From: Streptomyces sp. NBC_00154 | Lineage (GTDB): Bacteria; Actinomycetota; Actinomycetes; Streptomycetales; Streptomycetaceae | DNA: 64,000 nucleotides | Assembly (NCBI RefSeq): GCF_026342835.1 | Contig: NZ_JAPEMI010000001.1 | Span: forward strand, 1,370,501 to 1,434,500 | Direction of reading: 5' to 3' | In this document: one piece after another, positions 1 through 13,225 of the stretch | Numbering within the stretch: the first letter of the stretch is position 1 | Layout: the number at the start of each line of letters is the position of its first letter | The notes under the pieces: generated by a model | The model's input: the letters and a program-made list of their open reading frames with translations, nothing else | The model's database searches: none | What the model was told of the DNA's origin: nothing | Translations under genes and position numbers: made by a program

Positions 1-905
1 GCCGGGAAGGTGTACGTGCCGGTGACCGGCGTGTAGTCCTTGCCGGGCTCGGCGCTGCCGCCCTTGGTCGCGTACGCGACGGTGACGGGTTCCTCGATCG
101 GTACGGAGCCGGTGGTGGCGACGGAGACATCGATGTCCGCCGTGCCGCCCTCCTTCACCGTATGGACCGCCGCGTCCGTGACGACGCTCGCCTTCAGGGC
201 CGCGTCGGCCTTCCCGTACAGCTCCACACCGTCCATGGCGAACGAGCCGGGGGCCCCGGTCGGCAGCGTGACGGCGTAGCCCCACATCTCGTCGAGGCCG
301 AGGACCTGGTCGATGCCGCCGACGGGCTGGTAGTCGGTGCGGTACGTGAAGTCGGCGAACGGTATCTCGACCTGGTGCCAGCCCTCCCAGTCGTCGGTGA
401 ACGACGTGGTCCACAGCTCGGACGCCTCGCCGTTGGCGCCGCCGTCCTTGATCTCGAAGTTGATCCTCTTGCCCGAACCGGGCGGCAGCGGCGCGGTGTT
501 CTGGCCGTACCACCAGAACCGGATGCCCTTGTGGGCCGACCAGTCGTGGGCGGGCTGGTCGGCGGCGAAGTCGTGGCTGAGGCCGCCGTAACCGCTGATG
601 TTGTACGTGCCTTCGAGGACCTTGGCGCCCTCGGGGGCGTCGGCGCGGTCCTTCACGGCCAGAGTCGGCGGGTCGTCGGAGTCGCCGCCCCAGGTGAAGA
701 TGCCGTCGGCGGGCTGGTTGGCGAACGGGACCTCGCCCTCGAAGCGGTCGACGAGGACGGGCGCCGGGTCGTCCGCCGCCGCTGCGGTGGCGGCGCTGGC
801 GCTCGGGACGGCCCCGGCGAGCAGACCGGCGAGGACGGTGACGGCAGCCAGTGCGGCCGTCGCCGGTCTGGCCCGGCGGCGGGCGAGGCGGGTGCGTGGT
901 GGCAT
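1..905 (-). CDS. Secreted carbohydrate-binding protein with Calx-beta domain, partial
   Basis: The 3' part of the gene lies beyond the window. ATG at 905 follows an AAGGAG site six bases upstream. A clear Sec signal peptide is visible: a basic start (MPPRTRLARRRARPA), a hydrophobic core and an Ala-rich cleavage region ending near residue 38. Residues of about 45-210 look like a beta-sandwich carbohydrate-binding module with many Trp, Gly and Asp (for example HDWSAHKGIRFWW). It is followed by a Calx-beta-like repeat (GSAEPGKDYTPVTGTY) near the edge. Such N-terminal modules often precede a GH3 or similar catalytic domain in streptomycetes, but no catalytic domain is visible here. As the last gene of the importer/GH1 cluster it probably attacks or binds the polymer outside the cell. 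Confidence 0.75.
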   Translation of the reverse strand, partial: MPPRTRLARRRARPATAALAAVTVLAGLLAGAVPSASAATAAAADDPAPVLVDRFEGEVPFANQPADGIFTWGGDSDDPPTLAVKDRADAPEGAKVLEGTYNISGYGGLSHDFAADQPAHDWSAHKGIRFWWYGQNTAPLPPGSGKRINFEIKDGGANGEASELWTTSFTDDWEGWHQVEIPFADFTYRTDYQPVGGIDQVLGLDEMWGYAVTLPTGAPGSFAMDGVELYGKADAALKASVVTDAAVHTVKEGGTADIDVSVATTGSVPIEEPVTVAYATKGGSAEPGKDYTPVTGTYTFP

Positions 906-925
906 TGCGGCTCCTTCGGACACTG

Positions 926-1059
926 AAAAGTGCTTCTGCTGGTTCTTCTGCTCGACCCGCCCCCAGTCGGTCTCCGCCTTCACGCCGCCCTGCGCGATGC
1001 GGTCGACGCTGGACTGCGGGAGACCCCAGTAGGGCTGGGAGACCTGGTTGTTGCCGCAG
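926..1059 (-). other. Orphan coding-like segment between two genes
   Basis: The 134 bases between the GH1 stop and the secreted-protein gene read, in frame with the ATG at 905 and without a stop, as a protein-like stretch (NNQVSQPYWGLPQSSV, then GGVKAETDWGRVEQKN). Almost every third base is G or C, as in real genes here, but no start codon or ribosome site precedes it. It may be the tail of a deleted gene or former linker. I do not recognise it. Confidence 0.4.
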
Positions 1060-2478
<1,419 letters not shown>

Positions 2479-2506
2479 GGTTCTCCTGTGGTGTGCTGTG
2501 GGGTCG

Positions 2507-3516
<1,010 letters not shown>

Positions 3517-3520
<4 letters not shown>

Positions 3521-4515
3521 GAGCGGGTCTCCTTGTCGTGCGTGCCGTGCGCCGCGGCATCGTGCGTACCGCGCGCCACGGGGGTGAAGCCGACCCGCAT
3601 CCGGACCTTCCGGGACGCGCCCGTCTCCGTACGCAGCCGCGGGTTGACGAACTCGTCGATGCCGAAGTTGATCAGGGCGAGCGACATGCCGAGCAGGGCG
3701 ATGCAGAGTCCGGCCGGGACGAACCACCACCACGCGCCCTGGGCCAGTGCCTGGTTTGACTGCGCCCAGAACAGGACGGTCCCCCAGTTCCAGTTGGAGA
3801 TGTCGGCGACACCGATGAAGGCGAGGGTGATCTCGGACAGGATCGCGAAGATCACCGTGCCGACGAAGCCGGACGCGATGACGGCCGTCAGGTTCGGCAG
3901 GACCTCGAAGAGGATGATCCGCCAGGTGGACTCACCGGTGGCGCGGGCCGCTTCGACGTAATCCCTGCGGCGCAGCGACAGCGTCTGGGCGCGCAGGACG
4001 CGTGCGCCCCAGGCCCAGGAGGTGAAGGCGATCACGGTGGCGATCAGCAGGTCACCGGCGTCCGAGACGAAGCTCGCGATGATGATGATCAGTGGCAGTC
4101 CCGGGATGACCAGGAAGACGTTGGAGAGCACCGAGAGCAGTTCGTCGGCGGTGCCGCCGAGGAACCCGGCGCTGACCCCGATCAGTACGGACAGGATCGT
4201 CGCGAAGATCCCGGCGACGAAGCCGACGACCAGGACCCCGCGGGTGCCGACGAGGATCTGCGAGAGCACGTCCTGACCGGTCTGCGTGGTGCCGAACCAG
4301 TGTGCTCCGGAGGGCGGTTGGAGCAGCTCGTTGCTCATGGTGTCCGGGTCGTACGGAGCGATCCACGGCCCGATGACGGCGATCACGACGAAGAAGAGCA
4401 AGATCCCGAGCCCGACGACGGTCTTGCGGCCGCGCAGGAAGCGGAACCTGCGCTTACTGGGCGCCGGGGTCTCGGTCGCGTCGAGTACGGCGACCTCTGC
4501 AGCAGTGACGGCCAT
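3517..4515 (-). CDS. ABC transporter permease (DppC-like)
   Basis: 332 residues. A cytoplasmic N-terminus is followed by a first membrane helix (VVGLGILLFFVVIAVIGPW), the N-terminal OppC-type motif with YDPD, and about five more helices. The coupling (EAA) loop reads EAARATGESTWRIILFEVLPN. It forms the inner-membrane channel with the DppB-like partner. ATG at 4515 lies four bases after the DppB-like stop. Its end overlaps the downstream ATPase start. Confidence 0.92.
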
Positions 4516-4519
4516 GTTC

Positions 4520-5500
4520 CTAGGCCTCCCTTCGGGTACGGGGGTCGAGGACCATGTAGATGACGTCGGCGAGGAGGTTCGCCGCGAGGACCGAGAGCGT
4601 GATGATGAGGAAGACGCCCTGCATCAGGGGGTAGTCCTTGGCACCCACACCCTGGAAGAGCTGGTAGCCGATGCCCGGGTAGGAGAAGACCATCTCCACC
4701 AGAAGCGTGCCGCCGACGATGAAGCCCAGGGAGAGGGCGAAGCCGGAGATGTTGGGCAGGATCGCGTTGCGTGCCGCGTATCCGAACATCACCCGCCGCT
4801 CGGAGAGCCCCTTGGCCTGGGCGACCATGACGTAGTCCTCGCTGGACACCGTCACCATCATGTTCCGCATGCCGAGGATCCAGCCGGCCACGGCGCTGAG
4901 CACGATCGTGAGGCCCGGCAGGGCGGCGTGATAGAGCGCGCTGGAGATGAACGGCCAGTCGAACGCCGGCACCAGTGCACTGTCGTAACCGCCCGCGGCC
5001 GGGAAGAGCGGCCACTTCACGGCGAACAGCGCGATGGCGATCAGCCCCAGCCAGAAGTACGGGATGGCGGAGATGAACGTGGTGACGGGCAGCAGGCTGT
5101 CCATCCAGGAGCCGCGCCGCCAGCCGGTGAAGACACCGATGCCGGTGCCGAGCACGAAGCTGATCAGGGTGGTGACGCCGACGAGCGCGAGCGTCCACGG
5201 CAACGACTGGCTGATCACCTCGCTGACCGGCGTCGGGAAGAAGGTGAAGGAGAGCCCGAGGTCTCCGTCGAGCAGATGCGACCAGTAGTCGGTGTACTGC
5301 TCCCAGAGCGACTGGTGCTTGTCGAGGCCGAAGAGCGCCTTCAGTGAGGCGATGGCGCTGGTGTCGAGCTGGCCCTGGAAGCGGGCGATGAGGGACTGGA
5401 CGGGGTCGCCCGGCATCAGGCGCGGGATCAGGAAGTTGATGGTGATCGCGGCCCACGCGGTGACCAGGTAGAAGGCGAGCCGTTGCAGCAGATACTTCAC
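4520..5500 (-). CDS. ABC transporter permease (DppB-like)
   Basis: 326 residues with six predicted membrane helices. The N-terminal [32 protein letters not shown] is the OppB-type start (helix plus PGDP). The coupling loop reads [29 protein letters not shown] at 5500 overlaps the stop of the upstream ATPase gene by four bases (GTGA). It works with the DppC-like partner. Confidence 0.92.
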   Translation of the reverse strand: MKYLLQRLAFYLVTAWAAITINFLIPRLMPGDPVQSLIARFQGQLDTSAIASLKALFGLDKHQSLWEQYTDYWSHLLDGDLGLSFTFFPTPVSEVISQSLPWTLALVGVTTLISFVLGTGIGVFTGWRRGSWMDSLLPVTTFISAIPYFWLGLIAIALFAVKWPLFPAAGGYDSALVPAFDWPFISSALYHAALPGLTIVLSAVAGWILGMRNMMVTVSSEDYVMVAQAKGLSERRVMFGYAARNAILPNISGFALSLGFIVGGTLLVEMVFSYPGIGYQLFQGVGAKDYPLMQGVFLIITLSVLAANLLADVIYMVLDPRTRREA

Positions 5501-6543
5501 TTCGCAGCCTCCTTCTCGTGGTCATCGGCGGCTTCCGCGGCGTCGGCGTACAGCCAGCAGGCCGCCCACTGGCCGTCCGCCAGATCGAAGCGCGGCGGCA
5601 GTTCGGTGCGGCAGCGCTCGAGCGCCTTCGGGCAGCGCGGATGGAAGCGGCAGCCGGCCGGCGGGGCGATCAGCGAGGGCGGTTCGCCACTGCCGGTCTC
5701 CTCCTGTTCCGCCTCGGCGACCACCCGGTCCGGGTCGGGCGCGGAGGCGATCAGCAGCTGGGTGTACGGGTGCGCGGGGTGCTGGGTGACGGTCTCGCTG
5801 TCACCGCCCTCGACGATCCGGCCCGCGTACATCACGAGCGTGGTGTCCGCGAAGTAGCGGGCGGAGGCGATGTCGTGAGTGATGTAGAGGATCGCCAGGT
5901 GGAGGCGTTCCTTGAGGTCCCGCAGCAGGTTGAGGACGCCGAGCCGGATGGAGACGTCGAGCATCGAGACGGGCTCGTCGGCGAGGAGGACCTTCGGGTC
6001 GGCGCCGAGCGCACGGGCGATGGCGACGCGCTGGCGCTGGCCGCCGGAGAGCTCGTGCGGGAACTTGTCGAGGTACTGCGCGGCAGGGGTGAGCTGCACC
6101 CGCTCCAGCAGTGCGGCGAGCTCGGTCTCGGTCGCCTCCCGGCCGTGGATCTTCAGCGACCGGGTCAGGTGGTAGCGCACGGTGTGCACCGGGTTGAGCG
6201 AGGCGAACGGGTCCTGGAAGATCAGCTGGACCTGTCGTACGTATGAGCGGAAGGACCGGCCACGGCCCGCCTTCACCGCCTTCCCCGCCAGCTGGATCTC
6301 ACCCTCGGTGAGCGGATACAGCTGGGCGAGCAGCCGGGCGACGGTGGATTTGCCGGAGCCCGACTCCCCCACCAGGGCCGTGACAGTGCCCCGCCGGAGC
6401 TTCAGCGAGACGTCGTCGACGGCGTGGACGGTGCGGCGCCGGCGCGAGACGAGATCACGGCCGGTGCGGCGGACGGGGAAGTGTTTGGTGACTCCGCGTG
6501 CTTCGAGCACGACGTCGTCGGTCCGATCGGTGGTGGTGGTCAT
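5497..6543 (-). CDS. ABC transporter ATP-binding protein (OppF/DppF-like)
   Basis: 348 residues. Walker [10 protein letters not shown] is at about 59-67, the signature is [15 protein letters not shown] and Walker [13 protein letters not shown]. The Cys-containing C-terminal extension ([14 protein letters not shown]) marks the oligopeptide/oligosaccharide subfamily. ATG at 6543. It is the first ATPase after the solute-binding protein gene (21-base gap), and its last codons overlap the permease start. With the second ATPase further down it should form the heterodimeric motor of one importer. Confidence 0.92.
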   Translation of the reverse strand: MTTTTDRTDDVVLEARGVTKHFPVRRTGRDLVSRRRRTVHAVDDVSLKLRRGTVTALVGESGSGKSTVARLLAQLYPLTEGEIQLAGKAVKAGRGRSFRSYVRQVQLIFQDPFASLNPVHTVRYHLTRSLKIHGREATETELAALLERVQLTPAAQYLDKFPHELSGGQRQRVAIARALGADPKVLLADEPVSMLDVSIRLGVLNLLRDLKERLHLAILYITHDIASARYFADTTLVMYAGRIVEGGDSETVTQHPAHPYTQLLIASAPDPDRVVAEAEQEETGSGEPPSLIAPPAGCRFHPRCPKALERCRTELPPRFDLADGQWAACWLYADAAEAADDHEKEAAK

Positions 6544-6564
6544 GGCCGGTCCGTTTCCCCGTAC

Positions 6565-8241
6565 TTACTTGGAGGGCTTCAGGTTCAGCACGATCTCCAG
6601 CGCGGTGGGCTGGGTGTGCTGCGGCGGGGCGTACGGGTCGGCCTCGGTGGGCCAGCCCACCCAGTTCTTCGTGGAGTACTCGGCCCCGATGGGGGCGGCA
6701 GCCGTCGGGATCACCGGCGCCTGCTCGACCATGATCTTCTGGAGCTTGTTCATGGCCGTGGTGCGGGTGGCTTCCTCGGTGGCGTTGGCGTAGTCCTTCA
6801 GCGCCTGGGTCGCCTCGGGGCTCTTGAAGCGGCCGAAGTTGCCGAGCTGGGAGCTCTTGCCGATGGGCTGGAGCAGCGCGCCGTCCATGATGTTCTGGTA
6901 CATGTCGTACGGGGTCGCACCACTGTTGGTCCAGTGCAGGGTGGCGTCGAAGTTGCCGTTGGCGACATCCGCGCCCCAGGCCTCGGCGGTCTGCGTCTTG
7001 ACCTTCGCCTCGATGCCGAGCTGCTTGATGTTGTCCTTGATGATGGAGAGCCCGGTGATGTAGTCGTTCCAGCCGGCCGGGTCGGTCAGCGTCAGCTTCA
7101 CCGGCTTTCCGCTCGGGTCCTTCAGCACACCGCCGGAGAGCTTGAACCCGGCGTCGTCGAGGACCTTCTTGGCGCCGGCCACATCGGGCGCGGTCGTCGC
7201 GCTCTTGTACTCGGGCGCCAGGAACGAGTCACCGGCGGGCAGCGGGATGCCGGTGGGGTTGGTGATCTCCGGGTAGAGGGTCGCCTCGGCCTGGGTGTAG
7301 ATCGCCTTGCGGTCGACGACCATCGCCATGGCCTTGCGCAGCGCCGGGCTGTCGAACGGCTTGCGGGCGGTGTTGAACCACAGTCCGTGGATGCCTAGCC
7401 CGGACGGGAACCACAGCTTGTGGTTCTTCGGGTCCTTGGCGACGAACAGCTGCTTGTAGTTCGGCATGAAGACGAACGACCACTCGACCTTGCCGCTCGC
7501 GAGCGCCGTGGTCGCCGCGCTGTTGTCGTTGTACGCGGTGTACCGCAGCTCCTTGACCTTGGTCTTGCCCTTCCAGTAGGCGGGCGTGGCCGTCAGCGTG
7601 GTGGTCTGCGGGGTGAACGTCTTCAGCTTGTACGGGCCGGAGCCGACCGGGGTGCGGTTGGGCCAGGTCTCCGGGTTCTTGACACCTTCCCAGATGTGCT
7701 TGGGCACGATGAACTGCTGGGTGATCTTGTTCTGGTTGACGAACTGGGAGTCTTTGAAGGTCAGAACGACCTTCTTGCCCTCGATCGAGACCCCGTCGAA
7801 CGGAATGCCGTTGCCGTTCAGCGCCGGATGCTTCTTGAGCAGTTCGAAGGTGTACGCGACGTCGTCGGCGGTCAGGGGCTTGCCGTCGGCCCACTTGGCC
7901 TTGGGGTCGAGGCTGAAAGTGACCTTGGTGAAGTTGGACTCCCACGTCCAGTCGGTCGCCAGCCACGGCTTGGCCTTGTCCGCGGGCTTGATCTGGTTCG
8001 TCATCGCCAGCGGCTCGTAGATCATGAAGCGGTAGCCGAGCGTGGCCCCGGCCGAGGTGCTGAGGAACGGGTTGCTGTTGTTGGTCTGCGGTCCGTCCGG
8101 CTTGCCCAGGGTCAGCACGCCGGAGGCGCCGCCACCCCCTTTGTTGGCACCCGAGTTGGCGGACGAGCAACCGGTGGCGAGAGCGACCACGACGGTGGCT
8201 ATTGAGAGCGCTCTCAGTGCGGGGCGGCGGCGTGCGGACAT
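6565..8241 (-). CDS. Extracellular solute-binding lipoprotein, family 5
   Basis: 558 residues. The N-terminus is a lipoprotein signal: basic residues, a hydrophobic run and the lipobox ATGC at about residues 22-25, followed by a Ser/Gly-rich linker. The body matches family-5 binding proteins ([13 protein letters not shown] start, [37 protein letters not shown]). It captures the substrate outside the membrane for the permeases. ATG at 8241 has GGAG five bases upstream. Family-5 proteins bind peptides, nickel or oligosaccharides; cello- and xyloglucan-type ligands are known for glycoside-linked members, and the context favours a beta-glucoside. A perfect palindrome sits in its signal-peptide codons. 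Confidence 0.92.
   Translation of the reverse strand: MSARRRPALRALSIATVVVALATGCSSANSGANKGGGGASGVLTLGKPDGPQTNNSNPFLSTSAGATLGYRFMIYEPLAMTNQIKPADKAKPWLATDWTWESNFTKVTFSLDPKAKWADGKPLTADDVAYTFELLKKHPALNGNGIPFDGVSIEGKKVVLTFKDSQFVNQNKITQQFIVPKHIWEGVKNPETWPNRTPVGSGPYKLKTFTPQTTTLTATPAYWKGKTKVKELRYTAYNDNSAATTALASGKVEWSFVFMPNYKQLFVAKDPKNHKLWFPSGLGIHGLWFNTARKPFDSPALRKAMAMVVDRKAIYTQAEATLYPEITNPTGIPLPAGDSFLAPEYKSATTAPDVAGAKKVLDDAGFKLSGGVLKDPSGKPVKLTLTDPAGWNDYITGLSIIKDNIKQLGIEAKVKTQTAEAWGADVANGNFDATLHWTNSGATPYDMYQNIMDGALLQPIGKSSQLGNFGRFKSPEATQALKDYANATEEATRTTAMNKLQKIMVEQAPVIPTAAAPIGAEYSTKNWVGWPTEADPYAPPQHTQPTALEIVLNLKPSK
8203..8216. promoter_or_regulatory. CebR-like intragenic operator
   Basis: TGAGAGCGCTCTCA is a perfect 14-base palindrome located 26-39 bases downstream of the solute-binding protein start, inside signal-peptide codons. 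It differs from the known streptomycete CebR/CelR box (TGGGAGCGCTCCCA) by one base per half. Repression from just inside the coding region is known for a CebR-controlled beta-glucosidase gene. Assignment is inferred from the motif. Confidence 0.6.
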
Positions 8242-8393
8242 GGCGACTCCAGGAAGGACTGCGGGTCCGGAGGATCCGGGACGGAGGGTGGTCGGCGCTC
8301 GGCGCGCCGGGTACGGGTAGTGCTAGTGGTGCGGGTGGTGCCGAGGGTGCCGAGGGTGCGCGGGGAGGCGCGTAGGCGACAAGGGGTGCGGGC

Positions 8394-8413
8394 GGCCGGG
8401 AGGGATCCCGGCC
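8394..8413 (-). terminator. Hairpin after the LacI regulator gene
   Basis: GGCCGGGA, a four-base loop, then TCCCGGCC: an eight-base perfect stem just after the regulator's stop at 8420, without a U-run. It could end the regulator transcript before the importer promoter. Confidence 0.5.
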
Positions 8414-8419
8414 GGACCG

Positions 8420-9394
<975 letters not shown>

Positions 9395-9430
9395 CGGGGG
9401 GCCTCCGGGACAAGGCGGAACAGGGAGCGG

Positions 9431-9462
9431 AACCGGTACCGCAACCGGTTCCGGAACCGGTA
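9431..9462. promoter_or_regulatory. Threefold AACCGGTW operator array
   Basis: Octamers AACCGGTA (9431-9438), AACCGGTT (9443-9450) and AACCGGTA (9455-9462) repeat at exact 12-base intervals, each with the central CG typical of LacI-family sites. They lie 37 bases upstream of the LacI-type regulator start and about 210 bases upstream of the GH30 start. Autoregulation, and perhaps GH30 control, is likely. Confidence 0.6.
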
Positions 9463-9563
9463 CCGGCGTTGCGGCGTGAGTTAACCCCGCTGGAACAGTG
9501 CCGTCAATACTTCACGTCGACATTGGTCCGTACCCATCTCCCCAGCAGGCAGGACGTGTTGTG

Positions 9564-9580
9564 CGTTCAAGTTGTGAACG
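9564..9580. promoter_or_regulatory. Inverted repeat in the GH30 promoter region
   Basis: CGTTCA, five bases, TGAACG is a perfect 6-5-6 inverted repeat, followed at 9590 by TTGACG, a possible -35 box. No good -10 box is apparent 17 bases further on. The position suggests an operator for the GH30 gene. Confidence 0.35.
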
Positions 9581-9674
9581 TACGCCCCCTTGACGCGAGT
9601 CCATAACAGCAGTTCACTCACGCCTCGATCGACGGCAACTCCCCCACAGTCCCTGCCGAGAAAGGCAGCAGCCC

Positions 9675-11543
9675 ATGATCAGATCAAGCAGAGCGGCTCG
9701 GGCGCTGGTCGCCGCAGTGCTCGCGACCGCGGGTCTCAGCGGGCTCTCGTCCGGTACGGCGCAGGCCGCCGGTGAGACCGTGAACATCGCGCTGACCACG
9801 ACGGACGACGCCGGTGGCCGGCATGTCACCCGCGGACTGGAGGCACAGACCCCGGTCGCCTTCGGCTCCGGTAACGGTGGCAGCGGTACGAACATCACGG
9901 TCGACGAGAACACCCGCTACCAGACGTTCACGGGCGGCGGCGCCTCGTTCACCGACACGGCCGCGTACTTGATGAAGAGCAGTGGGGCGCTCAGCCAGGC
10001 GACCCGCGACGCGACGATGAGGAAGCTCTTCTCCCCCACCGAGGGCATCGGGCTCTCGTTCGTACGCAATCCGATGGGCGGATCGGACCTCGCCAGGACC
10101 GGCTACACGTACGACGACGTACCGTCCGGCCAGACCGACCCCTCGCTGGTGAAATTCTCGATCGCACACGATCTGGAGGATGTGCTCCCGCTGACCAAGC
10201 AGGCCAAGCAGCTCAACCCGGCGCTGACGACGGTCGCGTCGCCGTGGACCGCGCCGGCCTGGATGAAGGACAGCGGCCAGCTGAACGGCGGCTGGCTGAA
10301 GGCGGAGAACTACGGCGCCTACGCCAACTACTTCGTGAAGTATCTCCAGGCGTACAGGGACCAGGGCATTCCGGTCGACTACGTCACCGCGCAGAACGAA
10401 CCGACCTGTTGTTCCGGCTATCCGTCGATGAGCTGGAACGGCTCGGGGCTCGCCTACTTCACCAAGAGCGAGCTGCTGCCCAAACTCCAGTCCGCGGGGC
10501 TCGCCACCAAGGTCCTCGCCCACGACTGGAACTGGGACACCTACGACGCCTACGCGGCGGCCACGGTGGACGACCCGGCGGTGCGCAACCACCCGAACTT
10601 CGGCGGGGTCGCCTGGCACGGCTACGGCGGTGACGTCACCAAGCAGACCACCGTGCACAACCAGTACCCGACGATGGACGCCTTCCAGACCGAGCACTCG
10701 GGCGGCACCTGGATCGCCGACCAGCAGCGCGAGGACATGCTCAACATCGTCGACTACACCCGCAACTGGGCGAAGTCGGTGACCAAGTGGTCCCTGGCCG
10801 TGGACCAGAACCGCGGCCCGCACAACGGCGGCTGCGGCACCTGCGACGGGCTGGTCACCGTGCACAACGGGGACAGCAGGAGCGGGCAGGTCGACTACAA
10901 CATCGAGTACTACACGATGGGTCATCTGACGAAGTTCGTCCGGCCCGGCGCCCAGCGGATCGCTTCGACGGCGAGCGCCACCGTGCCCAATGTGGCCTGG
11001 CGCAACCCGGACGGTTCGAAGGCGCTGATCGCGTACAACGGTGGTACGTCGGCGCAGCAGGTCACCGTCAACTGGGGCGGCCAGAAGTTCACCTACTCGC
11101 TGCCGGGCCGCACCTCGGCGACCTTCACCTGGTCCGGCAGTCCGTCCGGCTCCACCGGCACCTCGGGCGTCTTCTCGGGCCCTGCGGGCAAGTGCCTGGA
11201 CGTCGCGGGCGGCAGCAGTGCCGACGGGACGGCCGTCCAGCTCTATGACTGCAACGGCTCGGCGGCGCAGCGCTGGACGGTCGCAGCGGACGGTTCCATC
11301 CAGGCGTTGGGTTCCTGCCTGGATGTGACGTCCGCGTCGACGGCCAATGGCGCAAAGGTGCAGCTGTACACCTGCAACGGTTCGTCGGCGCAGCGCTGGA
11401 CGTACAACTCCTCGACGGGTGACGTCGTCAACACGGCCGCGGACAAGTGTCTGGACATCACCGACCAGTCGACGGCGAACGGGGCCCGTGCCCAGATCTG
11501 GACCTGCACCGGAGCCGCCAACCAGAAGTGGCATCTCCAGTAA
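9675..11543 (+). CDS. Secreted GH30 glucanase with ricin-type lectin domain
   Basis: 622 residues. A Sec signal peptide ends around residue 32 (AQA-AG). The GH30 barrel follows, with GGGASFTDTAAYL and SPWTAPAWMKD. The acid/base Glu is in TAQNEPT (near 242) and the nucleophile in FQTEHSGG (near 339). Residues 385-475 form the small beta domain typical of GH30. From about 490 to the end is a ricin B/CBM13 domain with three repeats ending QRW, QRW and QKW. GH30 enzymes of this type cleave beta-1,6-glucan or glucosylceramide. With the neighbouring importer and GH1 enzyme, beta-1,6- or mixed fungal glucan is the most sensible substrate, but this is inferred. Confidence 0.9.
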   Translation: MIRSSRAARALVAAVLATAGLSGLSSGTAQAAGETVNIALTTTDDAGGRHVTRGLEAQTPVAFGSGNGGSGTNITVDENTRYQTFTGGGASFTDTAAYLMKSSGALSQATRDATMRKLFSPTEGIGLSFVRNPMGGSDLARTGYTYDDVPSGQTDPSLVKFSIAHDLEDVLPLTKQAKQLNPALTTVASPWTAPAWMKDSGQLNGGWLKAENYGAYANYFVKYLQAYRDQGIPVDYVTAQNEPTCCSGYPSMSWNGSGLAYFTKSELLPKLQSAGLATKVLAHDWNWDTYDAYAAATVDDPAVRNHPNFGGVAWHGYGGDVTKQTTVHNQYPTMDAFQTEHSGGTWIADQQREDMLNIVDYTRNWAKSVTKWSLAVDQNRGPHNGGCGTCDGLVTVHNGDSRSGQVDYNIEYYTMGHLTKFVRPGAQRIASTASATVPNVAWRNPDGSKALIAYNGGTSAQQVTVNWGGQKFTYSLPGRTSATFTWSGSPSGSTGTSGVFSGPAGKCLDVAGGSSADGTAVQLYDCNGSAAQRWTVAADGSIQALGSCLDVTSASTANGAKVQLYTCNGSSAQRWTYNSSTGDVVNTAADKCLDITDQSTANGARAQIWTCTGAANQKWHLQ

Positions 11544-11567
11544 CGGGGCCGATCTGTCCGGGGGGGA

Positions 11568-11605
11568 GGGGCGGGCCCGTGGAGACTGCTCCGTGGGTCC
11601 GCCCC
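11568..11605. terminator. Bidirectional terminator between GH30 and cimA
   Basis: A 17-base stem (11568-11584 with 11589-11605; G-U and one mismatch near the loop) closes on a four-base loop between two converging genes. It should stop transcription from both sides. Confidence 0.7.
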
Positions 11606-11617
11606 TGGCCGGGCCGG

Positions 11618-13225
11618 CTACTCCGTGGGCTCGACCCCGGCCCGCAGCAGGCCGTAGGTGTACGCGTCCTCCAGCGCCTGCCAGGAGGCCGCGATGACGT
11701 TCTCCGCGACGCCCACGGTCGCCCAGTCGCCGGTGCCGTCGCCCGTGGTGATGAGCACCCGGGTGGTGGACTCGGTGCCGGTGCGGCCCTCCAGGATGCG
11801 GACCTTGTAGTCGACCAGCTCCAACTTGGCGAGCTGCGGGTAGATCCGCTCCAGGGCGACGCGCAGCGCCCGGTCGAGCGCGTTGACCGGGCCGTTGCCC
11901 TCGGCCGTGGCGACGAGACGCTCGCCCTTGGCCCAGAGCTTCACGGTCGCCTCGTTGGCGTGGGTGCCGTCGGGGCGGTCCTCGACGATCGCGCGCCAGG
12001 ACTCCGTACGGAAGTAGCGGCGTACCCGGCCCTCGACCTCGGCGCGCAGCAGCAGTTCGAAGGAGGCGTCGGCGGCCTCGTACGTGTAGCCCTGGAGCTC
12101 ACGCTCCTTGACCCGCTCGACGACGCGCCCGACGAGCTCGCGGTCGCCCCCGAGGTCGATGCCGAGCTCCTTGCCCTTGAGCTCGATGGAGGCGCGGCCC
12201 GCCATGTCGGAGACGAGCATCCGCATGGTGTTGCCGACCAGCGCCGGGTCGATGTGCTGGTAGAGGTCCGGGTCGACCTTGATGGCGGAGGCGTGCAGCC
12301 CGGCCTTGTGGGCGAAGGCGGAGACACCCACATAGGGCTGGTGCGTGGAGGGCGTGAGGTTGACGACCTCGGCGATGGCGTGCGAGATGCGGGTCATGTC
12401 GGCGAGTGCGCCGTCGGGGAGGACGGCCTTGCCGTACTTCAGTTCCAGGGCGGCGACGACGGGGAAGAGGTTGGCGTTGCCGACCCGCTCGCCGTAGCCG
12501 TTCGCCGTGCACTGGACGTGCGTCGCGCCCGCGTCGACGGCGGCCAGGGTGTTGGCGACCGCGCAGCCGGTGTCGTCCTGGGCGTGGATACCGAGCCGGG
12601 CGCCGGTGTCGGCGAGGACGGTGGAGACGACGGCCTGGATCTGGGCGGGGAGCATCCCGCCGTTGGTGTCGCAGAGGATGACGACATCGGCGCCGGCTTC
12701 GGAGGCGGCCCGGACGACATCCTTGGCGTACTCGGGATTGGCGCGGTAGCCGTCGAAGAAGTGCTCGCAGTCGACGAAGACCCGGCGGCCCTGCTCGCGC
12801 AGGTAGGAGACGGTGTCGCGGACCATCTCCAGGTTCTCGTCGAGTGTGGTGCGCAGGGCGAGTTCCACATGCCGGTCGTGCGACTTGGCGACCAGCGTGA
12901 TCACCGGGGCGCCCGACTCCAGCAACGCCTTGACCTGCGGGTCCTCGGAGGCCTTGCCGCCCGCCCTGCGGGTCGCGCCGAAGGCGACCAGCTCGGCGTT
13001 CTTGAACTCGATCTCCTGCTGGGCGCGGGCGAAGAACTCCGTGTCGCGGGGGTTGGCTCCGGGCCAGCCGCCCTCGATGAAGCCCACGCCGAAGTTGTCC
13101 AGGTGCCGGGCAATGGTCAGCTTGTCCGCGACCGTCAGGTTGATGCCTTCACGCTGTGCACCGTCGCGCAGTGTGGTGTCGAAGACATGGAAGCTGTCAT
13201 CGGTGGCCTTGGCCTTGGTGGTCAT
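11618..13225 (-). CDS. cimA: Citramalate synthase
   Basis: 535 residues, the length of CimA-type proteins. The HMGL-like TIM barrel carries FDTTLRDGAQREG near residue 15, and the metal-binding GIHAQDDTGCAVANTL. The LeuA-type C-terminal regulatory domain ends the protein. It condenses pyruvate and acetyl-CoA to (R)-citramalate, giving 2-oxobutyrate for isoleucine without threonine. ATG at 13225; the longer open frame to 13438 crosses the attenuator and is not coding. Isoleucine control is supported by the leader peptide with two Ile codons and a terminator upstream. The alternative, 2-isopropylmalate synthase, is less likely given the GINLTVADKL start typical of CimA. Confidence 0.85.
   Translation of the reverse strand: MTTKAKATDDSFHVFDTTLRDGAQREGINLTVADKLTIARHLDNFGVGFIEGGWPGANPRDTEFFARAQQEIEFKNAELVAFGATRRAGGKASEDPQVKALLESGAPVITLVAKSHDRHVELALRTTLDENLEMVRDTVSYLREQGRRVFVDCEHFFDGYRANPEYAKDVVRAASEAGADVVILCDTNGGMLPAQIQAVVSTVLADTGARLGIHAQDDTGCAVANTLAAVDAGATHVQCTANGYGERVGNANLFPVVAALELKYGKAVLPDGALADMTRISHAIAEVVNLTPSTHQPYVGVSAFAHKAGLHASAIKVDPDLYQHIDPALVGNTMRMLVSDMAGRASIELKGKELGIDLGGDRELVGRVVERVKERELQGYTYEAADASFELLLRAEVEGRVRRYFRTESWRAIVEDRPDGTHANEATVKLWAKGERLVATAEGNGPVNALDRALRVALERIYPQLAKLELVDYKVRILEGRTGTESTTRVLITTGDGTGDWATVGVAENVIAASWQALEDAYTYGLLRAGVEPTE

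Noticed and set aside
9684..11534. Minus-strand open frame of 616 codons over the GH30 gene
   Set aside because: Composition is low-complexity Val/Gly/Arg and the plus strand has a signal peptide, GH30 motifs and a lectin domain.
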